Positions 16,637 through 26,106 of a stretch of DNA of 64,000 nucleotides are shown here, piece by piece (positions within the stretch are counted from its first letter, which is position 1; each line of letters begins with the position of its first letter). Origin of the DNA: Dasania marina DSM 21967 (GTDB taxonomy: Bacteria; Pseudomonadota; Gammaproteobacteria; Pseudomonadales; Dasaniaceae); NCBI RefSeq assembly GCF_000373485.1, contig NZ_KB891592.1, forward strand, positions 37,409-101,408, written 5' to 3'. The position numbers and the translations under genes are program-made. A model generated the notes under the pieces. It saw only the letters and a list, made by a program, of their open reading frames with translations, was not told the origin of the DNA and searched no databases.

Positions 16637-19540
16637 ATGCAGGTTTTGAAACAATTTTTTAAAAGTAATGGCACTACCTTACGCCTGGCAATGGGGCAGT
16701 GCAGTATATTAATTACCTTGCTATTAGTGGCGGCGTTTTTTGGTTTAATCCCTAACCGCGATCAAGCCATAATAGATGGCCGCGTGGCCGTGGCGGAAGC
16801 GATAGTCTCTAATGCTTCCATATTTATTACCCGTTCTGATCTAGGCCGCATGGAGGCCAACCTACGCTTAGTGCTAAGCCGTAACCCTGAAATATTATCG
16901 GCGGCTATACGCAGAGGTGAGGCCAAAGCCATAATGATGGTAGGTGATCATGAAGCTAACTGGTTGGTAGATGGCGACAATAATAGTCAGCTGGTGGTGC
17001 CTATATGGGAAGGTGAAAGTCAATGGGGGCAAATAGAGTTACGTTTTGAGCCTCTACGGCCGCAAGGTTATTTGGGTTTTATGCTTGAACCCATTTTTTT
17101 ACTGATTGCGTTTTTATCGTTTACTTGTTTGTTGTTGTTTTTTCTTTATTTACGAAAAATGCTTAAAGATTTAGATCCATCACAGGCGGTGCCAGAGAGG
17201 GTGCGTTCAGCTTTAGATACCATGGCTGAAGGTTTGTTGGTGCTAGACGCCAAACAAAATATAGTCTTGGCGAATGAGGCATTCTCAACCTTGGTGCAAC
17301 TCACGCGCGAACAATTGTTTGGCAGAAAGGTGTCGCGATTTGAGTGGTTTGATGGTGAAGATCAGCCCCTAATCCAAGCTAATTATCCCTGGACCGAGGC
17401 TTTAAACGACAGCCTCGCACAAAAGGGCCGCACCATTAAGTTGCGCTTACCCGACAACAGTAACCGTACCTTTTTAACGAATTGTTCACCGGTATTAGGT
17501 AATGATGATAAAGCCGGCGGTGTGTTAATTAGCTTTGATGATATTACTGAGTTAGAAGAAAAAGAGCAGCAGTTGCGGATATCAAAGCTGGAAGCTGAAC
17601 AAGCCAACCAAGCTAAGAGTGACTTTTTGGCCAATATGAGCCATGAAATCCGTACCCCCATGAATGCCATTATGGGCTTCACCGAAGTGCTAAAACGCGC
17701 TTACAGCAACCGCAACAGCGATAAAGTGCAGGGTGATAGCCTGCAATACCTCAACACTATCGCCAACAGCAGCCAGCACCTGCTGGAGTTAATTAACGAC
17801 ATACTCGATTTATCTAAAGTAGAAGCCGGGCAGGTGGAGGTGGAAACCTTACCGTGTTCGCTGCATAGCATTATTCATGATGTGATACAGGTTATGCGGG
17901 TAAAAGCGCAAGAAAAAAACCTGAGCTTGGAATTTATCCCGGAAGGTGATTTTCCCGCGACTATACATTCGGACCCTGGACGCTTGCGACAAATTCTTAC
18001 CAACCTTATCGGCAATGCTATTAAGTTTACCGAGCAGGGTGGCGTGAAAGTGGTCACGCGCTTAGTTAGCGGCGGCAAAGATTCTATTATAGAAATTGAT
18101 GTGTTGGATACCGGTATAGGCATGACCGAGCAACAGGCCAGCGCTGTATTCTCGCCCTTTGTGCAGGCCGACAGTTCTATTACCCGTCGCTTTGGTGGCA
18201 CCGGCTTAGGGCTAACCATCAGTAAACGCTTTGCCGAAGCTTTGGGTGGTGACATTGTGGTTAGCAGCGAGCAAGGTGCGGGCAGTTGTTTTAAAACGCG
18301 CATCACCGCGGGCGATGTTAGCGGGGTAAGCCTGTTAAGCCCTGAGCAAATGACCACGGCGAATAAACTGGAAGAAACCCATAACCACGGTCGCTGGTTG
18401 TTTAAACCCGCCAAAATTTTAGTGGTTGATGATGGCGTTGAAAACCGCGAGTTGTTAAGCGTAGTGCTTACCGAAGTGGGCTTGGCTATTGATACCGCAG
18501 ACAATGGCCTGCAAGCGCTAGAGGCATTGGATGAACAGCACTATGATTTGGTGTTAATGGATGTGCAAATGCCGGTTATGGATGGTTTTACCGCGGTGGC
18601 TACAATGCGCCAGCAAGGCTTGCAAATACCTGTTGTTGCATTGACCGCTGACGCCATGAAAGGTGCAAGGGAAAAATGCCTACAGGCCGGCTATTCAGGC
18701 TATATGACTAAACCTATCAATATAGAAAAATTGTTAGAGCTGGTGGCCGCAGAATTGGGCGGCCAGTGGCAGGACGATAACGATAGTGATGTCACGATTC
18801 CTACACTAGCGACAGAAAACAGTGATGTAGAATCAATTGCTACCGATGACAGCCCCATAGTGAGCAGCTTATGGGCTAATAAAAAGTATCAAACTATTGT
18901 CAATAAATTTGTGCAGCGCTTGCAGCAACAGCTCAATACTATAGAAACTGCAGTGCAGAAAAATGAGTATAAAACTTTGCAGGACTTAGGCCATTGGTTA
19001 AAGGGCTCGGCGGGGTCAGTGGGCTTCCATCAATTTAATGAGCCCGGTAAGGCGCTAGAGGATTTTGCAAAGCAACAGGATAACGCTGGGCTAGAGGCAA
19101 CCCTAGCGCGTATTAAAAAGCTAACCCAGCGGGTGCAGGCAGGGATAAGCGATACGGAGCCAGCAGTAGTGCCGCGTCAAGCCGCGCCCGCGTCACACGT
19201 TACTAGCTCAAACCATCAGCCCGTTGGGGAGGTAACATCATCGCTGATAGGCAACCCAAAGCTGCGACCCATTATAGAGAGATTTGTTATGCGTTTAGAG
19301 GCGCAACTGCACGCTATGGATGCCGCTGTAGAACAACATGATTTTGTTAGAGTCGCCGACCTAGCTCACTGGTTGAAAGGGTCGGCCGGCACAGCCGGTT
19401 TTGGTGTATTTACCGAGCAGGCTGCTGAATTAGAGCTACAGGCTAAGCAGCAAAGCGTAGAACAAGTTAAAGCGATTATGAAAACCATTAGAGCGTTGTT
19501 TGAGCGTATAGGAAAAGCCGAAGTTAACGACACGGTTTAA
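16637..19540 (+). CDS. Hybrid histidine kinase with PAS, receiver and two Hpt domains
   Basis: A 967-residue membrane kinase. TM1 is about 18-38, a short periplasmic loop follows, and TM2 is about 150-173. Then come a PAS domain (about 190-310), DHp with H336 ([10 protein letters not shown]), HATPase (about 440-560, GGTGLGL), a receiver with D642 (MDVQMPVMDG) and two C-terminal Hpt domains. Both Hpt domains keep the acceptor motif HWLKGSAG: H786 and H911. Duplicated Hpt domains would let one receiver phosphorylate, or draw phosphate from, two sites. It starts two bases after the giant protein and 29 bases before the REC-GGDEF-EAL gene, so the phosphorelay target is probably that regulator. 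I infer that the system ties production of the surface protein to c-di-GMP level. Confidence 0.9.
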   Translation: MQVLKQFFKSNGTTLRLAMGQCSILITLLLVAAFFGLIPNRDQAIIDGRVAVAEAIVSNASIFITRSDLGRMEANLRLVLSRNPEILSAAIRRGEAKAIMMVGDHEANWLVDGDNNSQLVVPIWEGESQWGQIELRFEPLRPQGYLGFMLEPIFLLIAFLSFTCLLLFFLYLRKMLKDLDPSQAVPERVRSALDTMAEGLLVLDAKQNIVLANEAFSTLVQLTREQLFGRKVSRFEWFDGEDQPLIQANYPWTEALNDSLAQKGRTIKLRLPDNSNRTFLTNCSPVLGNDDKAGGVLISFDDITELEEKEQQLRISKLEAEQANQAKSDFLANMSHEIRTPMNAIMGFTEVLKRAYSNRNSDKVQGDSLQYLNTIANSSQHLLELINDILDLSKVEAGQVEVETLPCSLHSIIHDVIQVMRVKAQEKNLSLEFIPEGDFPATIHSDPGRLRQILTNLIGNAIKFTEQGGVKVVTRLVSGGKDSIIEIDVLDTGIGMTEQQASAVFSPFVQADSSITRRFGGTGLGLTISKRFAEALGGDIVVSSEQGAGSCFKTRITAGDVSGVSLLSPEQMTTANKLEETHNHGRWLFKPAKILVVDDGVENRELLSVVLTEVGLAIDTADNGLQALEALDEQHYDLVLMDVQMPVMDGFTAVATMRQQGLQIPVVALTADAMKGAREKCLQAGYSGYMTKPINIEKLLELVAAELGGQWQDDNDSDVTIPTLATENSDVESIATDDSPIVSSLWANKKYQTIVNKFVQRLQQQLNTIETAVQKNEYKTLQDLGHWLKGSAGSVGFHQFNEPGKALEDFAKQQDNAGLEATLARIKKLTQRVQAGISDTEPAVVPRQAAPASHVTSSNHQPVGEVTSSLIGNPKLRPIIERFVMRLEAQLHAMDAAVEQHDFVRVADLAHWLKGSAGTAGFGVFTEQAAELELQAKQQSVEQVKAIMKTIRALFERIGKAEVNDTV

Positions 19541-19569
19541 CGCCGTTAAGAAAGCTCGCAAGGATATTT

Positions 19570-21354
19570 ATGAACGAAAAGATTTCTAAATTACATGTTG
19601 ATGAACTTTTTACGCAGTTGAAAGATGCTGTCATTATGATGGTCGATGATGAGCCTTTGCTAATGGAATTGCTGCAGGCTTTTTTAGAAGAAGAAGGCTA
19701 TAAAAATTTTATTGCGGTAGAAGATTCACGTAAGGCCATGGAAATTCTGGATACAAAACGTCCCGATATTTTATTGCTGGATTTAAATATGCCGCATGTG
19801 GATGGCTTTGATATATTAGAGGCTGTTCGCAAGCTTAAAATGATGCAGAAGATTCCGGTGATAGTACTGACTTCCTCCAGTGACGGTGCAACCAAGCTCA
19901 AAGCCTTGGAGTTGGGAGCGACAGATTTTCTTTCTAAGCCGGTAGATTCTAGTGAACTAGCCCTGCGTTTGCGTAACACCTTAATGGTTAAAGCCTATCA
20001 GGATCAGCTTACCTACTATGATGCGCTTACCCATTTGCCCAATCGGCAATTGTTTTTAGATAGATTAGAGTGGTCACTCAAAAAAACGCGCAGAGACCAT
20101 GAGCGCATGGCGCTATTAAATATAGGCCTAGATAAGTTTAAACAGGTGAATGATAGCCTGGGGCCACGAACTGGTGATGAAATTTTAACAGAAGTCTCTA
20201 TGCGCTTGATAGAAAGTGTGCGTGAGAGTGACTTGGTGTCGCGCTTAGGGATAGATGACCTATGGCGTCAGTTGGCCCGTTTGGGCGGTGATGAGTTTTC
20301 TATCTTGCTACCGCAGGTGGCGCAGGATGATAGTGCCGCCTTTGTCGCCGAGCGCATACAGCATGCCTTAGCTCAGCCTTTTGTGGTAGATGGTGAAGAA
20401 ATTTATATCAGTGCCAGCATAGGAATAGCGCTATATCCCAATGATGGCACCGAGAGTGATGTGCTAATGCAAAATGCCGGTGCTGCTACCGCCTATGCTA
20501 AACAGCAAGGTGTTAATAGCTATGCGTTTTATTCCAAAGAGATTAATGAACTATCTAAAAAACGGCTCAGCATTGAAGCCGCTTTGCGCCGCGCCGTGGA
20601 AAATAACGAGTTTGTTTTGCATTACCAACCGAAAATTGATTTGCATGCGGGTAAGGTAACAGGTTGTGAAGCTCTCATACGTTGGAATAGTCCCGAAATG
20701 GGTATGGTGCCGCCGTTTGAATTTATTTCTATAGCGGAAGAAAGTGGCTTGATAGTGCCTATAGGCACTTGGGTTATTGAAGAAGCTTGTCGACAGCAGG
20801 TAGATTGGCGGCAGCAGGGGATTGGCGATTTAATGGTGGCGGTAAATGTGGCGGGTCCTCAATTTAAAATGGCCAACCTACAGCACGTTATTGAGTCTGC
20901 CATTAATGATTCGGGTATTGATCCGCGGTATTTAAGGCTGGAAATTACTGAAGGCATGATGATGGGCGGCGAAGATAGCCTCATAAAAAAACTGAACGAC
21001 ATTAAAGCCTTAGGCCCCAGTTTTTCTATAGATGACTTTGGTACCGGTTATTCGTCATTGAGTTATCTGAAGCGTTTTCCTATTGATGAATTAAAAATTG
21101 ATCGGTCTTTTATTATTGATGTGCCAGGGGTAAGAGACGATGCCGCAATAGTAAAAGCGATTATCGCCATGGCGCAGAGTTTGGAGTTAAGCGTGGTGGC
21201 TGAAGGTGTTGAAGAACTGAGCCAATTAGAGTTCTTAAAATCTTTGCACTGTGATGTTATCCAGGGTTTTTACTTTAGTAAGCCTTTGCCTGCTGAAGAT
21301 TTTGCAGCGTTTGTGCTTGCAGGTGGCGAGCTGGATGCGCTGCATAAATCCTAA
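19570..21354 (+). CDS. REC-GGDEF-EAL response regulator (c-di-GMP synthesis/breakdown)
   Basis: A 594-residue cytoplasmic regulator. The receiver (about 15-130) has phospho-acceptor D71 in LLDLNMPHVDG; GGDEF is at 239-243 and EAL at 367-369 (CEALIRW), with EAL-domain signatures DDFGTGYSSL and KIDRSFI intact. Both catalytic sites look complete, so net activity cannot be predicted. The usual inhibitory RxxD (RESD) is present, but about 12 extra residues separate it from GGDEF (see findings). It is the last gene of the giant-protein operon and converges on rsmE with 8 bases between stops. Confidence 0.93.
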   Translation: MNEKISKLHVDELFTQLKDAVIMMVDDEPLLMELLQAFLEEEGYKNFIAVEDSRKAMEILDTKRPDILLLDLNMPHVDGFDILEAVRKLKMMQKIPVIVLTSSSDGATKLKALELGATDFLSKPVDSSELALRLRNTLMVKAYQDQLTYYDALTHLPNRQLFLDRLEWSLKKTRRDHERMALLNIGLDKFKQVNDSLGPRTGDEILTEVSMRLIESVRESDLVSRLGIDDLWRQLARLGGDEFSILLPQVAQDDSAAFVAERIQHALAQPFVVDGEEIYISASIGIALYPNDGTESDVLMQNAGAATAYAKQQGVNSYAFYSKEINELSKKRLSIEAALRRAVENNEFVLHYQPKIDLHAGKVTGCEALIRWNSPEMGMVPPFEFISIAEESGLIVPIGTWVIEEACRQQVDWRQQGIGDLMVAVNVAGPQFKMANLQHVIESAINDSGIDPRYLRLEITEGMMMGGEDSLIKKLNDIKALGPSFSIDDFGTGYSSLSYLKRFPIDELKIDRSFIIDVPGVRDDAAIVKAIIAMAQSLELSVVAEGVEELSQLEFLKSLHCDVIQGFYFSKPLPAEDFAAFVLAGGELDALHKS

Positions 21355-21362
21355 ACGTAGGC

Positions 21363-22073
21363 TTAGTTAAACAGCTTGGCGGTCAATACGGTTAATGCAT
21401 TTTCCACTTTTAAAATGCGCGGCCCTAGGTGTATACCGCTAAAGCCCGCTGCTAAAAACTTATCTACCTCATAAGCTGTGAAGCCACCTTCTGGGCCTAT
21501 GGCTAAGGTGGTGGGGCAGTTAATGGCCAATGGGCAAACCGTACCGGTATCGGGATGGGCGATGAGTTTTTTACTACCGGCACTGAGCGTGGGTAAGTCG
21601 TCCTCTACAAAAGGCTTAAAGCGCTTATAAAAGCTAACCTTGGGTAACACGGTATCTTTGGCCTGTTGTAAACCATCGATTAAATAGCTGCGTATCTTGG
21701 CTTCATTGATCGCTGGGCTTTGCCAAAAACTTTTTTCAACTTTGTAGCTGTTGATAATGATCAATTCGCTGACGCCCAGTTCGGTAATAGTGCGGAATAT
21801 ACGGCGTATCATTTTAGGCCTGGGCAGGGCTAGGATGATGGTTAAAGGCAGCTTCTCTGGTGCTGTAATTCTGAGGTCTACCGCTAGGCTGACTTGCTGC
21901 TCGTCGATAGCTAAAATTTGCCCTGTGCCCATTAGGCCGTTAATCATGCCCACACGTACACTATCGCCTGCTTGTGAACGGTGGATATGACGTATTTGCT
22001 GGTAGCGCTCATCACTTAAGCGCAGCTGTTGCTGCTGATTGAGCTCATGGGCAGAAAATAAGATTAAATTCAT
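21363..22073 (-). CDS. rsmE: 16S rRNA (uracil1498-N3)-methyltransferase
   Basis: A 236-residue SPOUT-fold RsmE, which methylates U1498 in the 30S decoding region using S-adenosylmethionine. The knot signatures are present: 'IGPEGGF' and 'HLGPRILKVENAL' at the C-terminus. I start it at ATG 22073 (MNLILFSAHEL), which matches family length; the open frame runs 40 codons further upstream but that part has no RsmE character. The divergent CHASE kinase starts 190 bases away. Confidence 0.94.
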   Translation of the reverse strand: MNLILFSAHELNQQQQLRLSDERYQQIRHIHRSQAGDSVRVGMINGLMGTGQILAIDEQQVSLAVDLRITAPEKLPLTIILALPRPKMIRRIFRTITELGVSELIIINSYKVEKSFWQSPAINEAKIRSYLIDGLQQAKDTVLPKVSFYKRFKPFVEDDLPTLSAGSKKLIAHPDTGTVCPLAINCPTTLAIGPEGGFTAYEVDKFLAAGFSGIHLGPRILKVENALTVLTAKLFN

Positions 22074-22262
22074 GGTGTTGAACAACATCGTGTGTGAATA
22101 TAAAGGGTAATTGTACCGTATATTAGTTGTGATCATAACGATGGTGGTTTTTAAGCCATAGCTGATCTGGCTACTGTTTTTGGTTATGTGCACTAGTTGT
22201 GCATTTAATAGCTATTGAGTCATCGCGGTGTTTACGTATTTGAGGCTTTTAACAATCATCTT

Positions 22263-24416
22263 ATGAAACAACTCTCGCGCTTACAATTATTGCTTATCTG
22301 CCTGCTTTTGGCGGTGGCTAGCCAGCAGCTGTTTAGTTTTATGGTGCGGCTAATTGATGAGGCCCACTATTCCCGCCAGCGTATGGATGTGGTGAATCAG
22401 CTGGGGCGTTTCCGTCTAGATTTAGAGCAACGGTTAAACTCCACTTTTTATATTACCCAGGGCATAGAGATCTTAATCTCCACGCTGATAGTTGAGGGCA
22501 CCTCGCTATTAAGCCAGCAGGATAAGATAGAGGCTTGGGCAAGAGAGGCGACTACAAGGCTGCCTTATATTAATAATGTGGCTGTGTCAGAAGCCTATAT
22601 CATACGTTTTACCTATCCCATGGAGGGTAACTCCGCCGCTCTTGGTCACAATTATCGGGATATACCCACGCAATGGCCTACTGTGCAACGCGCGGTACAG
22701 TCGCGTATGCCGGTAGTGGCAGGCCCTTTGCAATTAATACAGGGCGGCACCGGTATTATTTGTCGCATTCCTCTATTTAGTCATGCGCAGGGCAAAAACC
22801 ATGGTCAGTTTGTAGGCATAGTGAGTATGGTGGTTGATTATCAGGCCTTGTTGCAGAGTGCCGGCCTAGCGGAGGCTGAAAAAACCTTAAGCATAGCTAT
22901 GCGCGGTAAAGATGGCCTAGGCGCAAGTGGTGATATTTTTTATGGGGAAGACGATTTATTTGCCGTGGCTAATATTAGCCAAAAAGTCAGCTTTCTCGGC
23001 GGCGAATGGTTGTTAGCGGCCAAGCCTAAGACTGGGTGGTCGCATGAATCGCCTTATTCTATACGCCTCAGTATATTGGGCTACTTAGTGTCCCTGCTGA
23101 TTGCGGTGCTGTGCTATTTTGCGGTGCGCGGTATGCAGCTACGTATAGGGGCCGCTGAATATTTTTCCAAAGCCTTGGAGTTGCGTGTTGCCGAGCGCAC
23201 GCAACAGTTAAGTATAGCGAAGACCGAGGCGGAAAAAGCCAATGAGGCTAAGAGTGACTTTTTGGCAGTGATGACGCATGAGTTACGCACGCCACTTAAT
23301 TCAATTTTAGGCTTGGCGCAACTGACTGAAGCTATGGAGCTGGGTGATTTGCAGCGTAGCTATATTGCTAAAGTTGTTTCCTCGGCAAACTTATTGCTTA
23401 GTTTAATTAATAATATTTTGAGTTATACCAAGGTGGAGTCCGGTAATGCTGGCCTTGAGCCGCAAGCGTTTGTTGTTGCCGATATTCTGCAGAAACTGAA
23501 TGATGTTTTTGAAATTCAGGCTACGGAAAAAGCCTTGTTGTTCAGTGTAGAGGTGGCCTCTGATGTGCCCAGTTTTGTTGAGTGTGATAAAGGTAAATTA
23601 TTACAGGTGCTGACAAATTTATGTGGCAATGCGATGAAGTTTACCGAACGTGGGGCTGTTTCGCTTTCGGTAAGACGCATAGCCAGTGATGATGAAGGTG
23701 ATGATAATTGTTGGCTGCGTTTTGTGGTGAGTGATTCTGGTGTAGGGATTAGCGAGCAGGATCAGCAAATAATATTTAAGCCTTTTAGGCAAATAGATAG
23801 TAGCGTAGCCAGACAATATCAGGGTTCGGGTTTGGGCCTAAGTATTTGCCAGCGTTTTGTGCAGTTAATGAATGGCCGTATAGGGGTGACTAGTCAGTTG
23901 CAACAAGGTAGTCAGTTTTACTTTGAAATACCTGTGCGCCCATTAGCCAATAGGCCTGCAGAAAGTGATTTGTCTTCTGCGCAGCGCTTGCAAAAAGCGG
24001 TGGCCGCTAGCCAGCCCCTGTTGCAAGGGATGACGGTAATATTGGCGGAAGATAACCGCTTTAATCAAACCTTGGCGGTAGCCTTATTAAATAAAGTTGG
24101 GGTCACGGTTAAGGTTGCCGAAAATGGTTTGCAGGTTTTATCGCTATTAGAGCAGATACCTGTGCATGGCATTTTAATGGATATACAGATGCCGAAAATG
24201 GATGGCTTAGCCACCACCGAACAGTTACGTGCTGATAGGCGGTTTTATGATTTGCCGATTATTGCCATGACGGCTAATGCCATGCAAGAAGACAAACAGA
24301 AGGTATTAGCGGCTGGCATGAACGATTTTGTCGCCAAGCCTATAAATTTTGAGCATTTGTACCGGGTGCTTATCAGCTGTTTACAGCATGAAAAGTTATA
24401 TCCTGAACAGGTCTAA
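22263..24416 (+). CDS. CHASE-domain hybrid histidine kinase
   Basis: A 717-residue sensor from ATG 22263; a TTG at 22215 would add 16 residues but has no ribosome site. TM1 (about 6-27), a periplasmic CHASE domain (about 60-260, with 'YPMEGNSAALGHNYRD'), TM2 (about 278-300), DHp with H339 (MTHELRTPLNS), HATPase (GSGLGLSICQ) and a receiver with D640 (MDIQMPKMDG). No Hpt domain and no adjacent regulator, so it needs partners elsewhere. CHASE domains bind small extracellular ligands; the ligand is not predictable here. Its stop is one base from the convergent rimO stop. Confidence 0.9.
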   Translation: MKQLSRLQLLLICLLLAVASQQLFSFMVRLIDEAHYSRQRMDVVNQLGRFRLDLEQRLNSTFYITQGIEILISTLIVEGTSLLSQQDKIEAWAREATTRLPYINNVAVSEAYIIRFTYPMEGNSAALGHNYRDIPTQWPTVQRAVQSRMPVVAGPLQLIQGGTGIICRIPLFSHAQGKNHGQFVGIVSMVVDYQALLQSAGLAEAEKTLSIAMRGKDGLGASGDIFYGEDDLFAVANISQKVSFLGGEWLLAAKPKTGWSHESPYSIRLSILGYLVSLLIAVLCYFAVRGMQLRIGAAEYFSKALELRVAERTQQLSIAKTEAEKANEAKSDFLAVMTHELRTPLNSILGLAQLTEAMELGDLQRSYIAKVVSSANLLLSLINNILSYTKVESGNAGLEPQAFVVADILQKLNDVFEIQATEKALLFSVEVASDVPSFVECDKGKLLQVLTNLCGNAMKFTERGAVSLSVRRIASDDEGDDNCWLRFVVSDSGVGISEQDQQIIFKPFRQIDSSVARQYQGSGLGLSICQRFVQLMNGRIGVTSQLQQGSQFYFEIPVRPLANRPAESDLSSAQRLQKAVAASQPLLQGMTVILAEDNRFNQTLAVALLNKVGVTVKVAENGLQVLSLLEQIPVHGILMDIQMPKMDGLATTEQLRADRRFYDLPIIAMTANAMQEDKQKVLAAGMNDFVAKPINFEHLYRVLISCLQHEKLYPEQV

Positions 24417-24417
24417 C

Positions 24418-25836
24418 TTAGGCCTGTTCAGCTTCATAATCCGCCTCGTCTTCATAACCAGGCTCGTCCTCATAAACAGGCTCGGCCCACAAGTCGTACT
24501 CATCAGCGCCGGTAATGGTGACCAGTAGTGCATCGCCGGGGAAGGTGTCGGTAAAACCATCGAGATAAACCTTACCATCAATTTCTGGGGCGTCGGCATA
24601 GCAGCGGCCTATAGCACCTTGCTCGTCAACCTCATCAATCAACACTTCAACTTCTTGGCCTATGCGCGCTTGTAAGCGAGCGCTGGAAATCTTTTGCTGA
24701 GTTTCCATAAAGCGTTCCCAGCGCTGTTGCTGGATATCTTCTGGTATGTGGTCAGGGAGTTCGTTAGCGGTAGCACCTTCTACCGGTGAGTATTTAAAGC
24801 AACCCACTCTGTCGAGCTGTGCCTCTTCTAACCAATCCAGCAACATTTGAAATTCTTGTTCCGTTTCACCGGGGAAACCAACGATAAACGTTGAACGTAT
24901 AACTAACTCCGGGCAGATTTCGCGCCAAGCTTTAATGCGCTCTAATACTTTAACTTGGTTGCCGGGGCGCTTCATTAATTTGAGTATGCGCGGGCTGGCG
25001 TGTTGGAAGGGGATATCCAAATAGGGCAGAATTTTGCCTTCTGCCATTAGCGGAATCACTTTATCCACATGCGGGTAGGGGTACACATAATGCAAGCGCA
25101 CCCATACGCCTAGCTCACCCAAGGCTACCGCTAAGTCTTGCATGCGGGTTTCATGGGCGCGGCCATTAACAAAATCTAATTTGTATTTTACATCTACGCC
25201 GTAGGCGCTGGTGTCTTGTGAAATTACCAGTATTTCACGCACGCCAGCGGCTACCAGTTTTTTGGCTTCGTCTACCACTTCAGAAATAGGGCGGCTAACT
25301 AAGTCGCCACGCATGGCGGGGATAATACAAAAGGTGCAGCGGTGGTTACAGCCTTCCGATATTTTTAAGTAGGCATAGTGCTTGGGGGTGAGTTTAATCC
25401 CCTGTGGTGGCACTAAGTCTATTAGCGGGTTGTGCTCGGCAGCTGATTTTTGCTCTATGGTGGGCGGGATATAGTCATGCACCGCGCCCAAAACCGTCTC
25501 GTAATCGGCGGGGCCACTAATGCTGAGCACATTGGGGTTCGCCGCTTTAATCGCCTCGGCATCGCTGCCCTTACCCATACAGCCGGTAACAATCACCTTG
25601 CCGTTCTCCTTCATGGCCTCGCTAATGGCATCCATAGACTCTTGCTTGGCACTGTCTATAAAGCCACAGGTGTTCACCACCACCACATCGGCACCGTCAT
25701 AGCTGGGGCTAATGTCATAGCCCTCTAGCTTGAGCTGGGTCAGTATGCGTTCGGAGTCAACGAGGGCCTTGGGGCAACCTAGGCTAACAAAGCCGACTTT
25801 TTGTTTGGGTGATGATGTTTCAGGGGTAGATGACAT
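24418..25836 (-). CDS. rimO: Ribosomal protein S12 methylthiotransferase
   Basis: A 472-residue radical-SAM methylthiotransferase that modifies an aspartate of S12. The N-terminal UPF0004 cluster cysteines are C21, C57 and C86; the radical-SAM cluster is C163-x3-C167-x2-C170 (CNHRCTFC); a TRAM domain follows. It is longer than usual because of an acidic C-terminal tail of about 20 residues with repeated (Y/V)EDE units. Start ATG 25836. The upstream 270 bases are shared with the divergent permease. Confidence 0.96.
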   Translation of the reverse strand: MSSTPETSSPKQKVGFVSLGCPKALVDSERILTQLKLEGYDISPSYDGADVVVVNTCGFIDSAKQESMDAISEAMKENGKVIVTGCMGKGSDAEAIKAANPNVLSISGPADYETVLGAVHDYIPPTIEQKSAAEHNPLIDLVPPQGIKLTPKHYAYLKISEGCNHRCTFCIIPAMRGDLVSRPISEVVDEAKKLVAAGVREILVISQDTSAYGVDVKYKLDFVNGRAHETRMQDLAVALGELGVWVRLHYVYPYPHVDKVIPLMAEGKILPYLDIPFQHASPRILKLMKRPGNQVKVLERIKAWREICPELVIRSTFIVGFPGETEQEFQMLLDWLEEAQLDRVGCFKYSPVEGATANELPDHIPEDIQQQRWERFMETQQKISSARLQARIGQEVEVLIDEVDEQGAIGRCYADAPEIDGKVYLDGFTDTFPGDALLVTITGADEYDLWAEPVYEDEPGYEDEADYEAEQA

Positions 25837-25993
25837 GGGCAGTACCGATTACCGATTGTGCGGGGCTAGCTAAAGGAGGCGCATTGTACAGAATTAGGGC
25901 GGTGTAGGCTATTGAGTAGTTATGCCTACCGGGGCTAGGGACATACGGGTGCTAAGGCTATACACGCTAGCTCAATAAGCCTTGCCCCTAGCT

Positions 25994-26045
25994 GAACCTA
26001 GGTTCTATACACCGAAACCTAGATATTTCCCCCGCGCCCTATAAT
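25994..26045 (+). promoter_or_regulatory. Probable promoter of the permease operon with 12-bp palindrome
   Basis: TATAAT at 26040-26045 is a perfect -10 hexamer 61 bases before the permease ATG. No good -35 lies at the usual distance, suggesting an activated promoter. The perfect palindrome GAACCTAGGTTC (25994-26005) is placed where an activator could bind. The wider rimO-permease gap also has CTAGG-rich imperfect repeats (25935-26000). Confidence 0.4.
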
Positions 26046-26106
26046 GGCCGCCTTCGATATTGCTAGCTTTAGCCGTATCTTCGCCAGCTAGCTATAGGGC
26101 TAATAA

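Noticed and set aside
22215..22262. TTG start extending the CHASE kinase by 16 residues
   Set aside because: No ribosome site; ATG 22263 leads directly into a typical membrane N-terminus.
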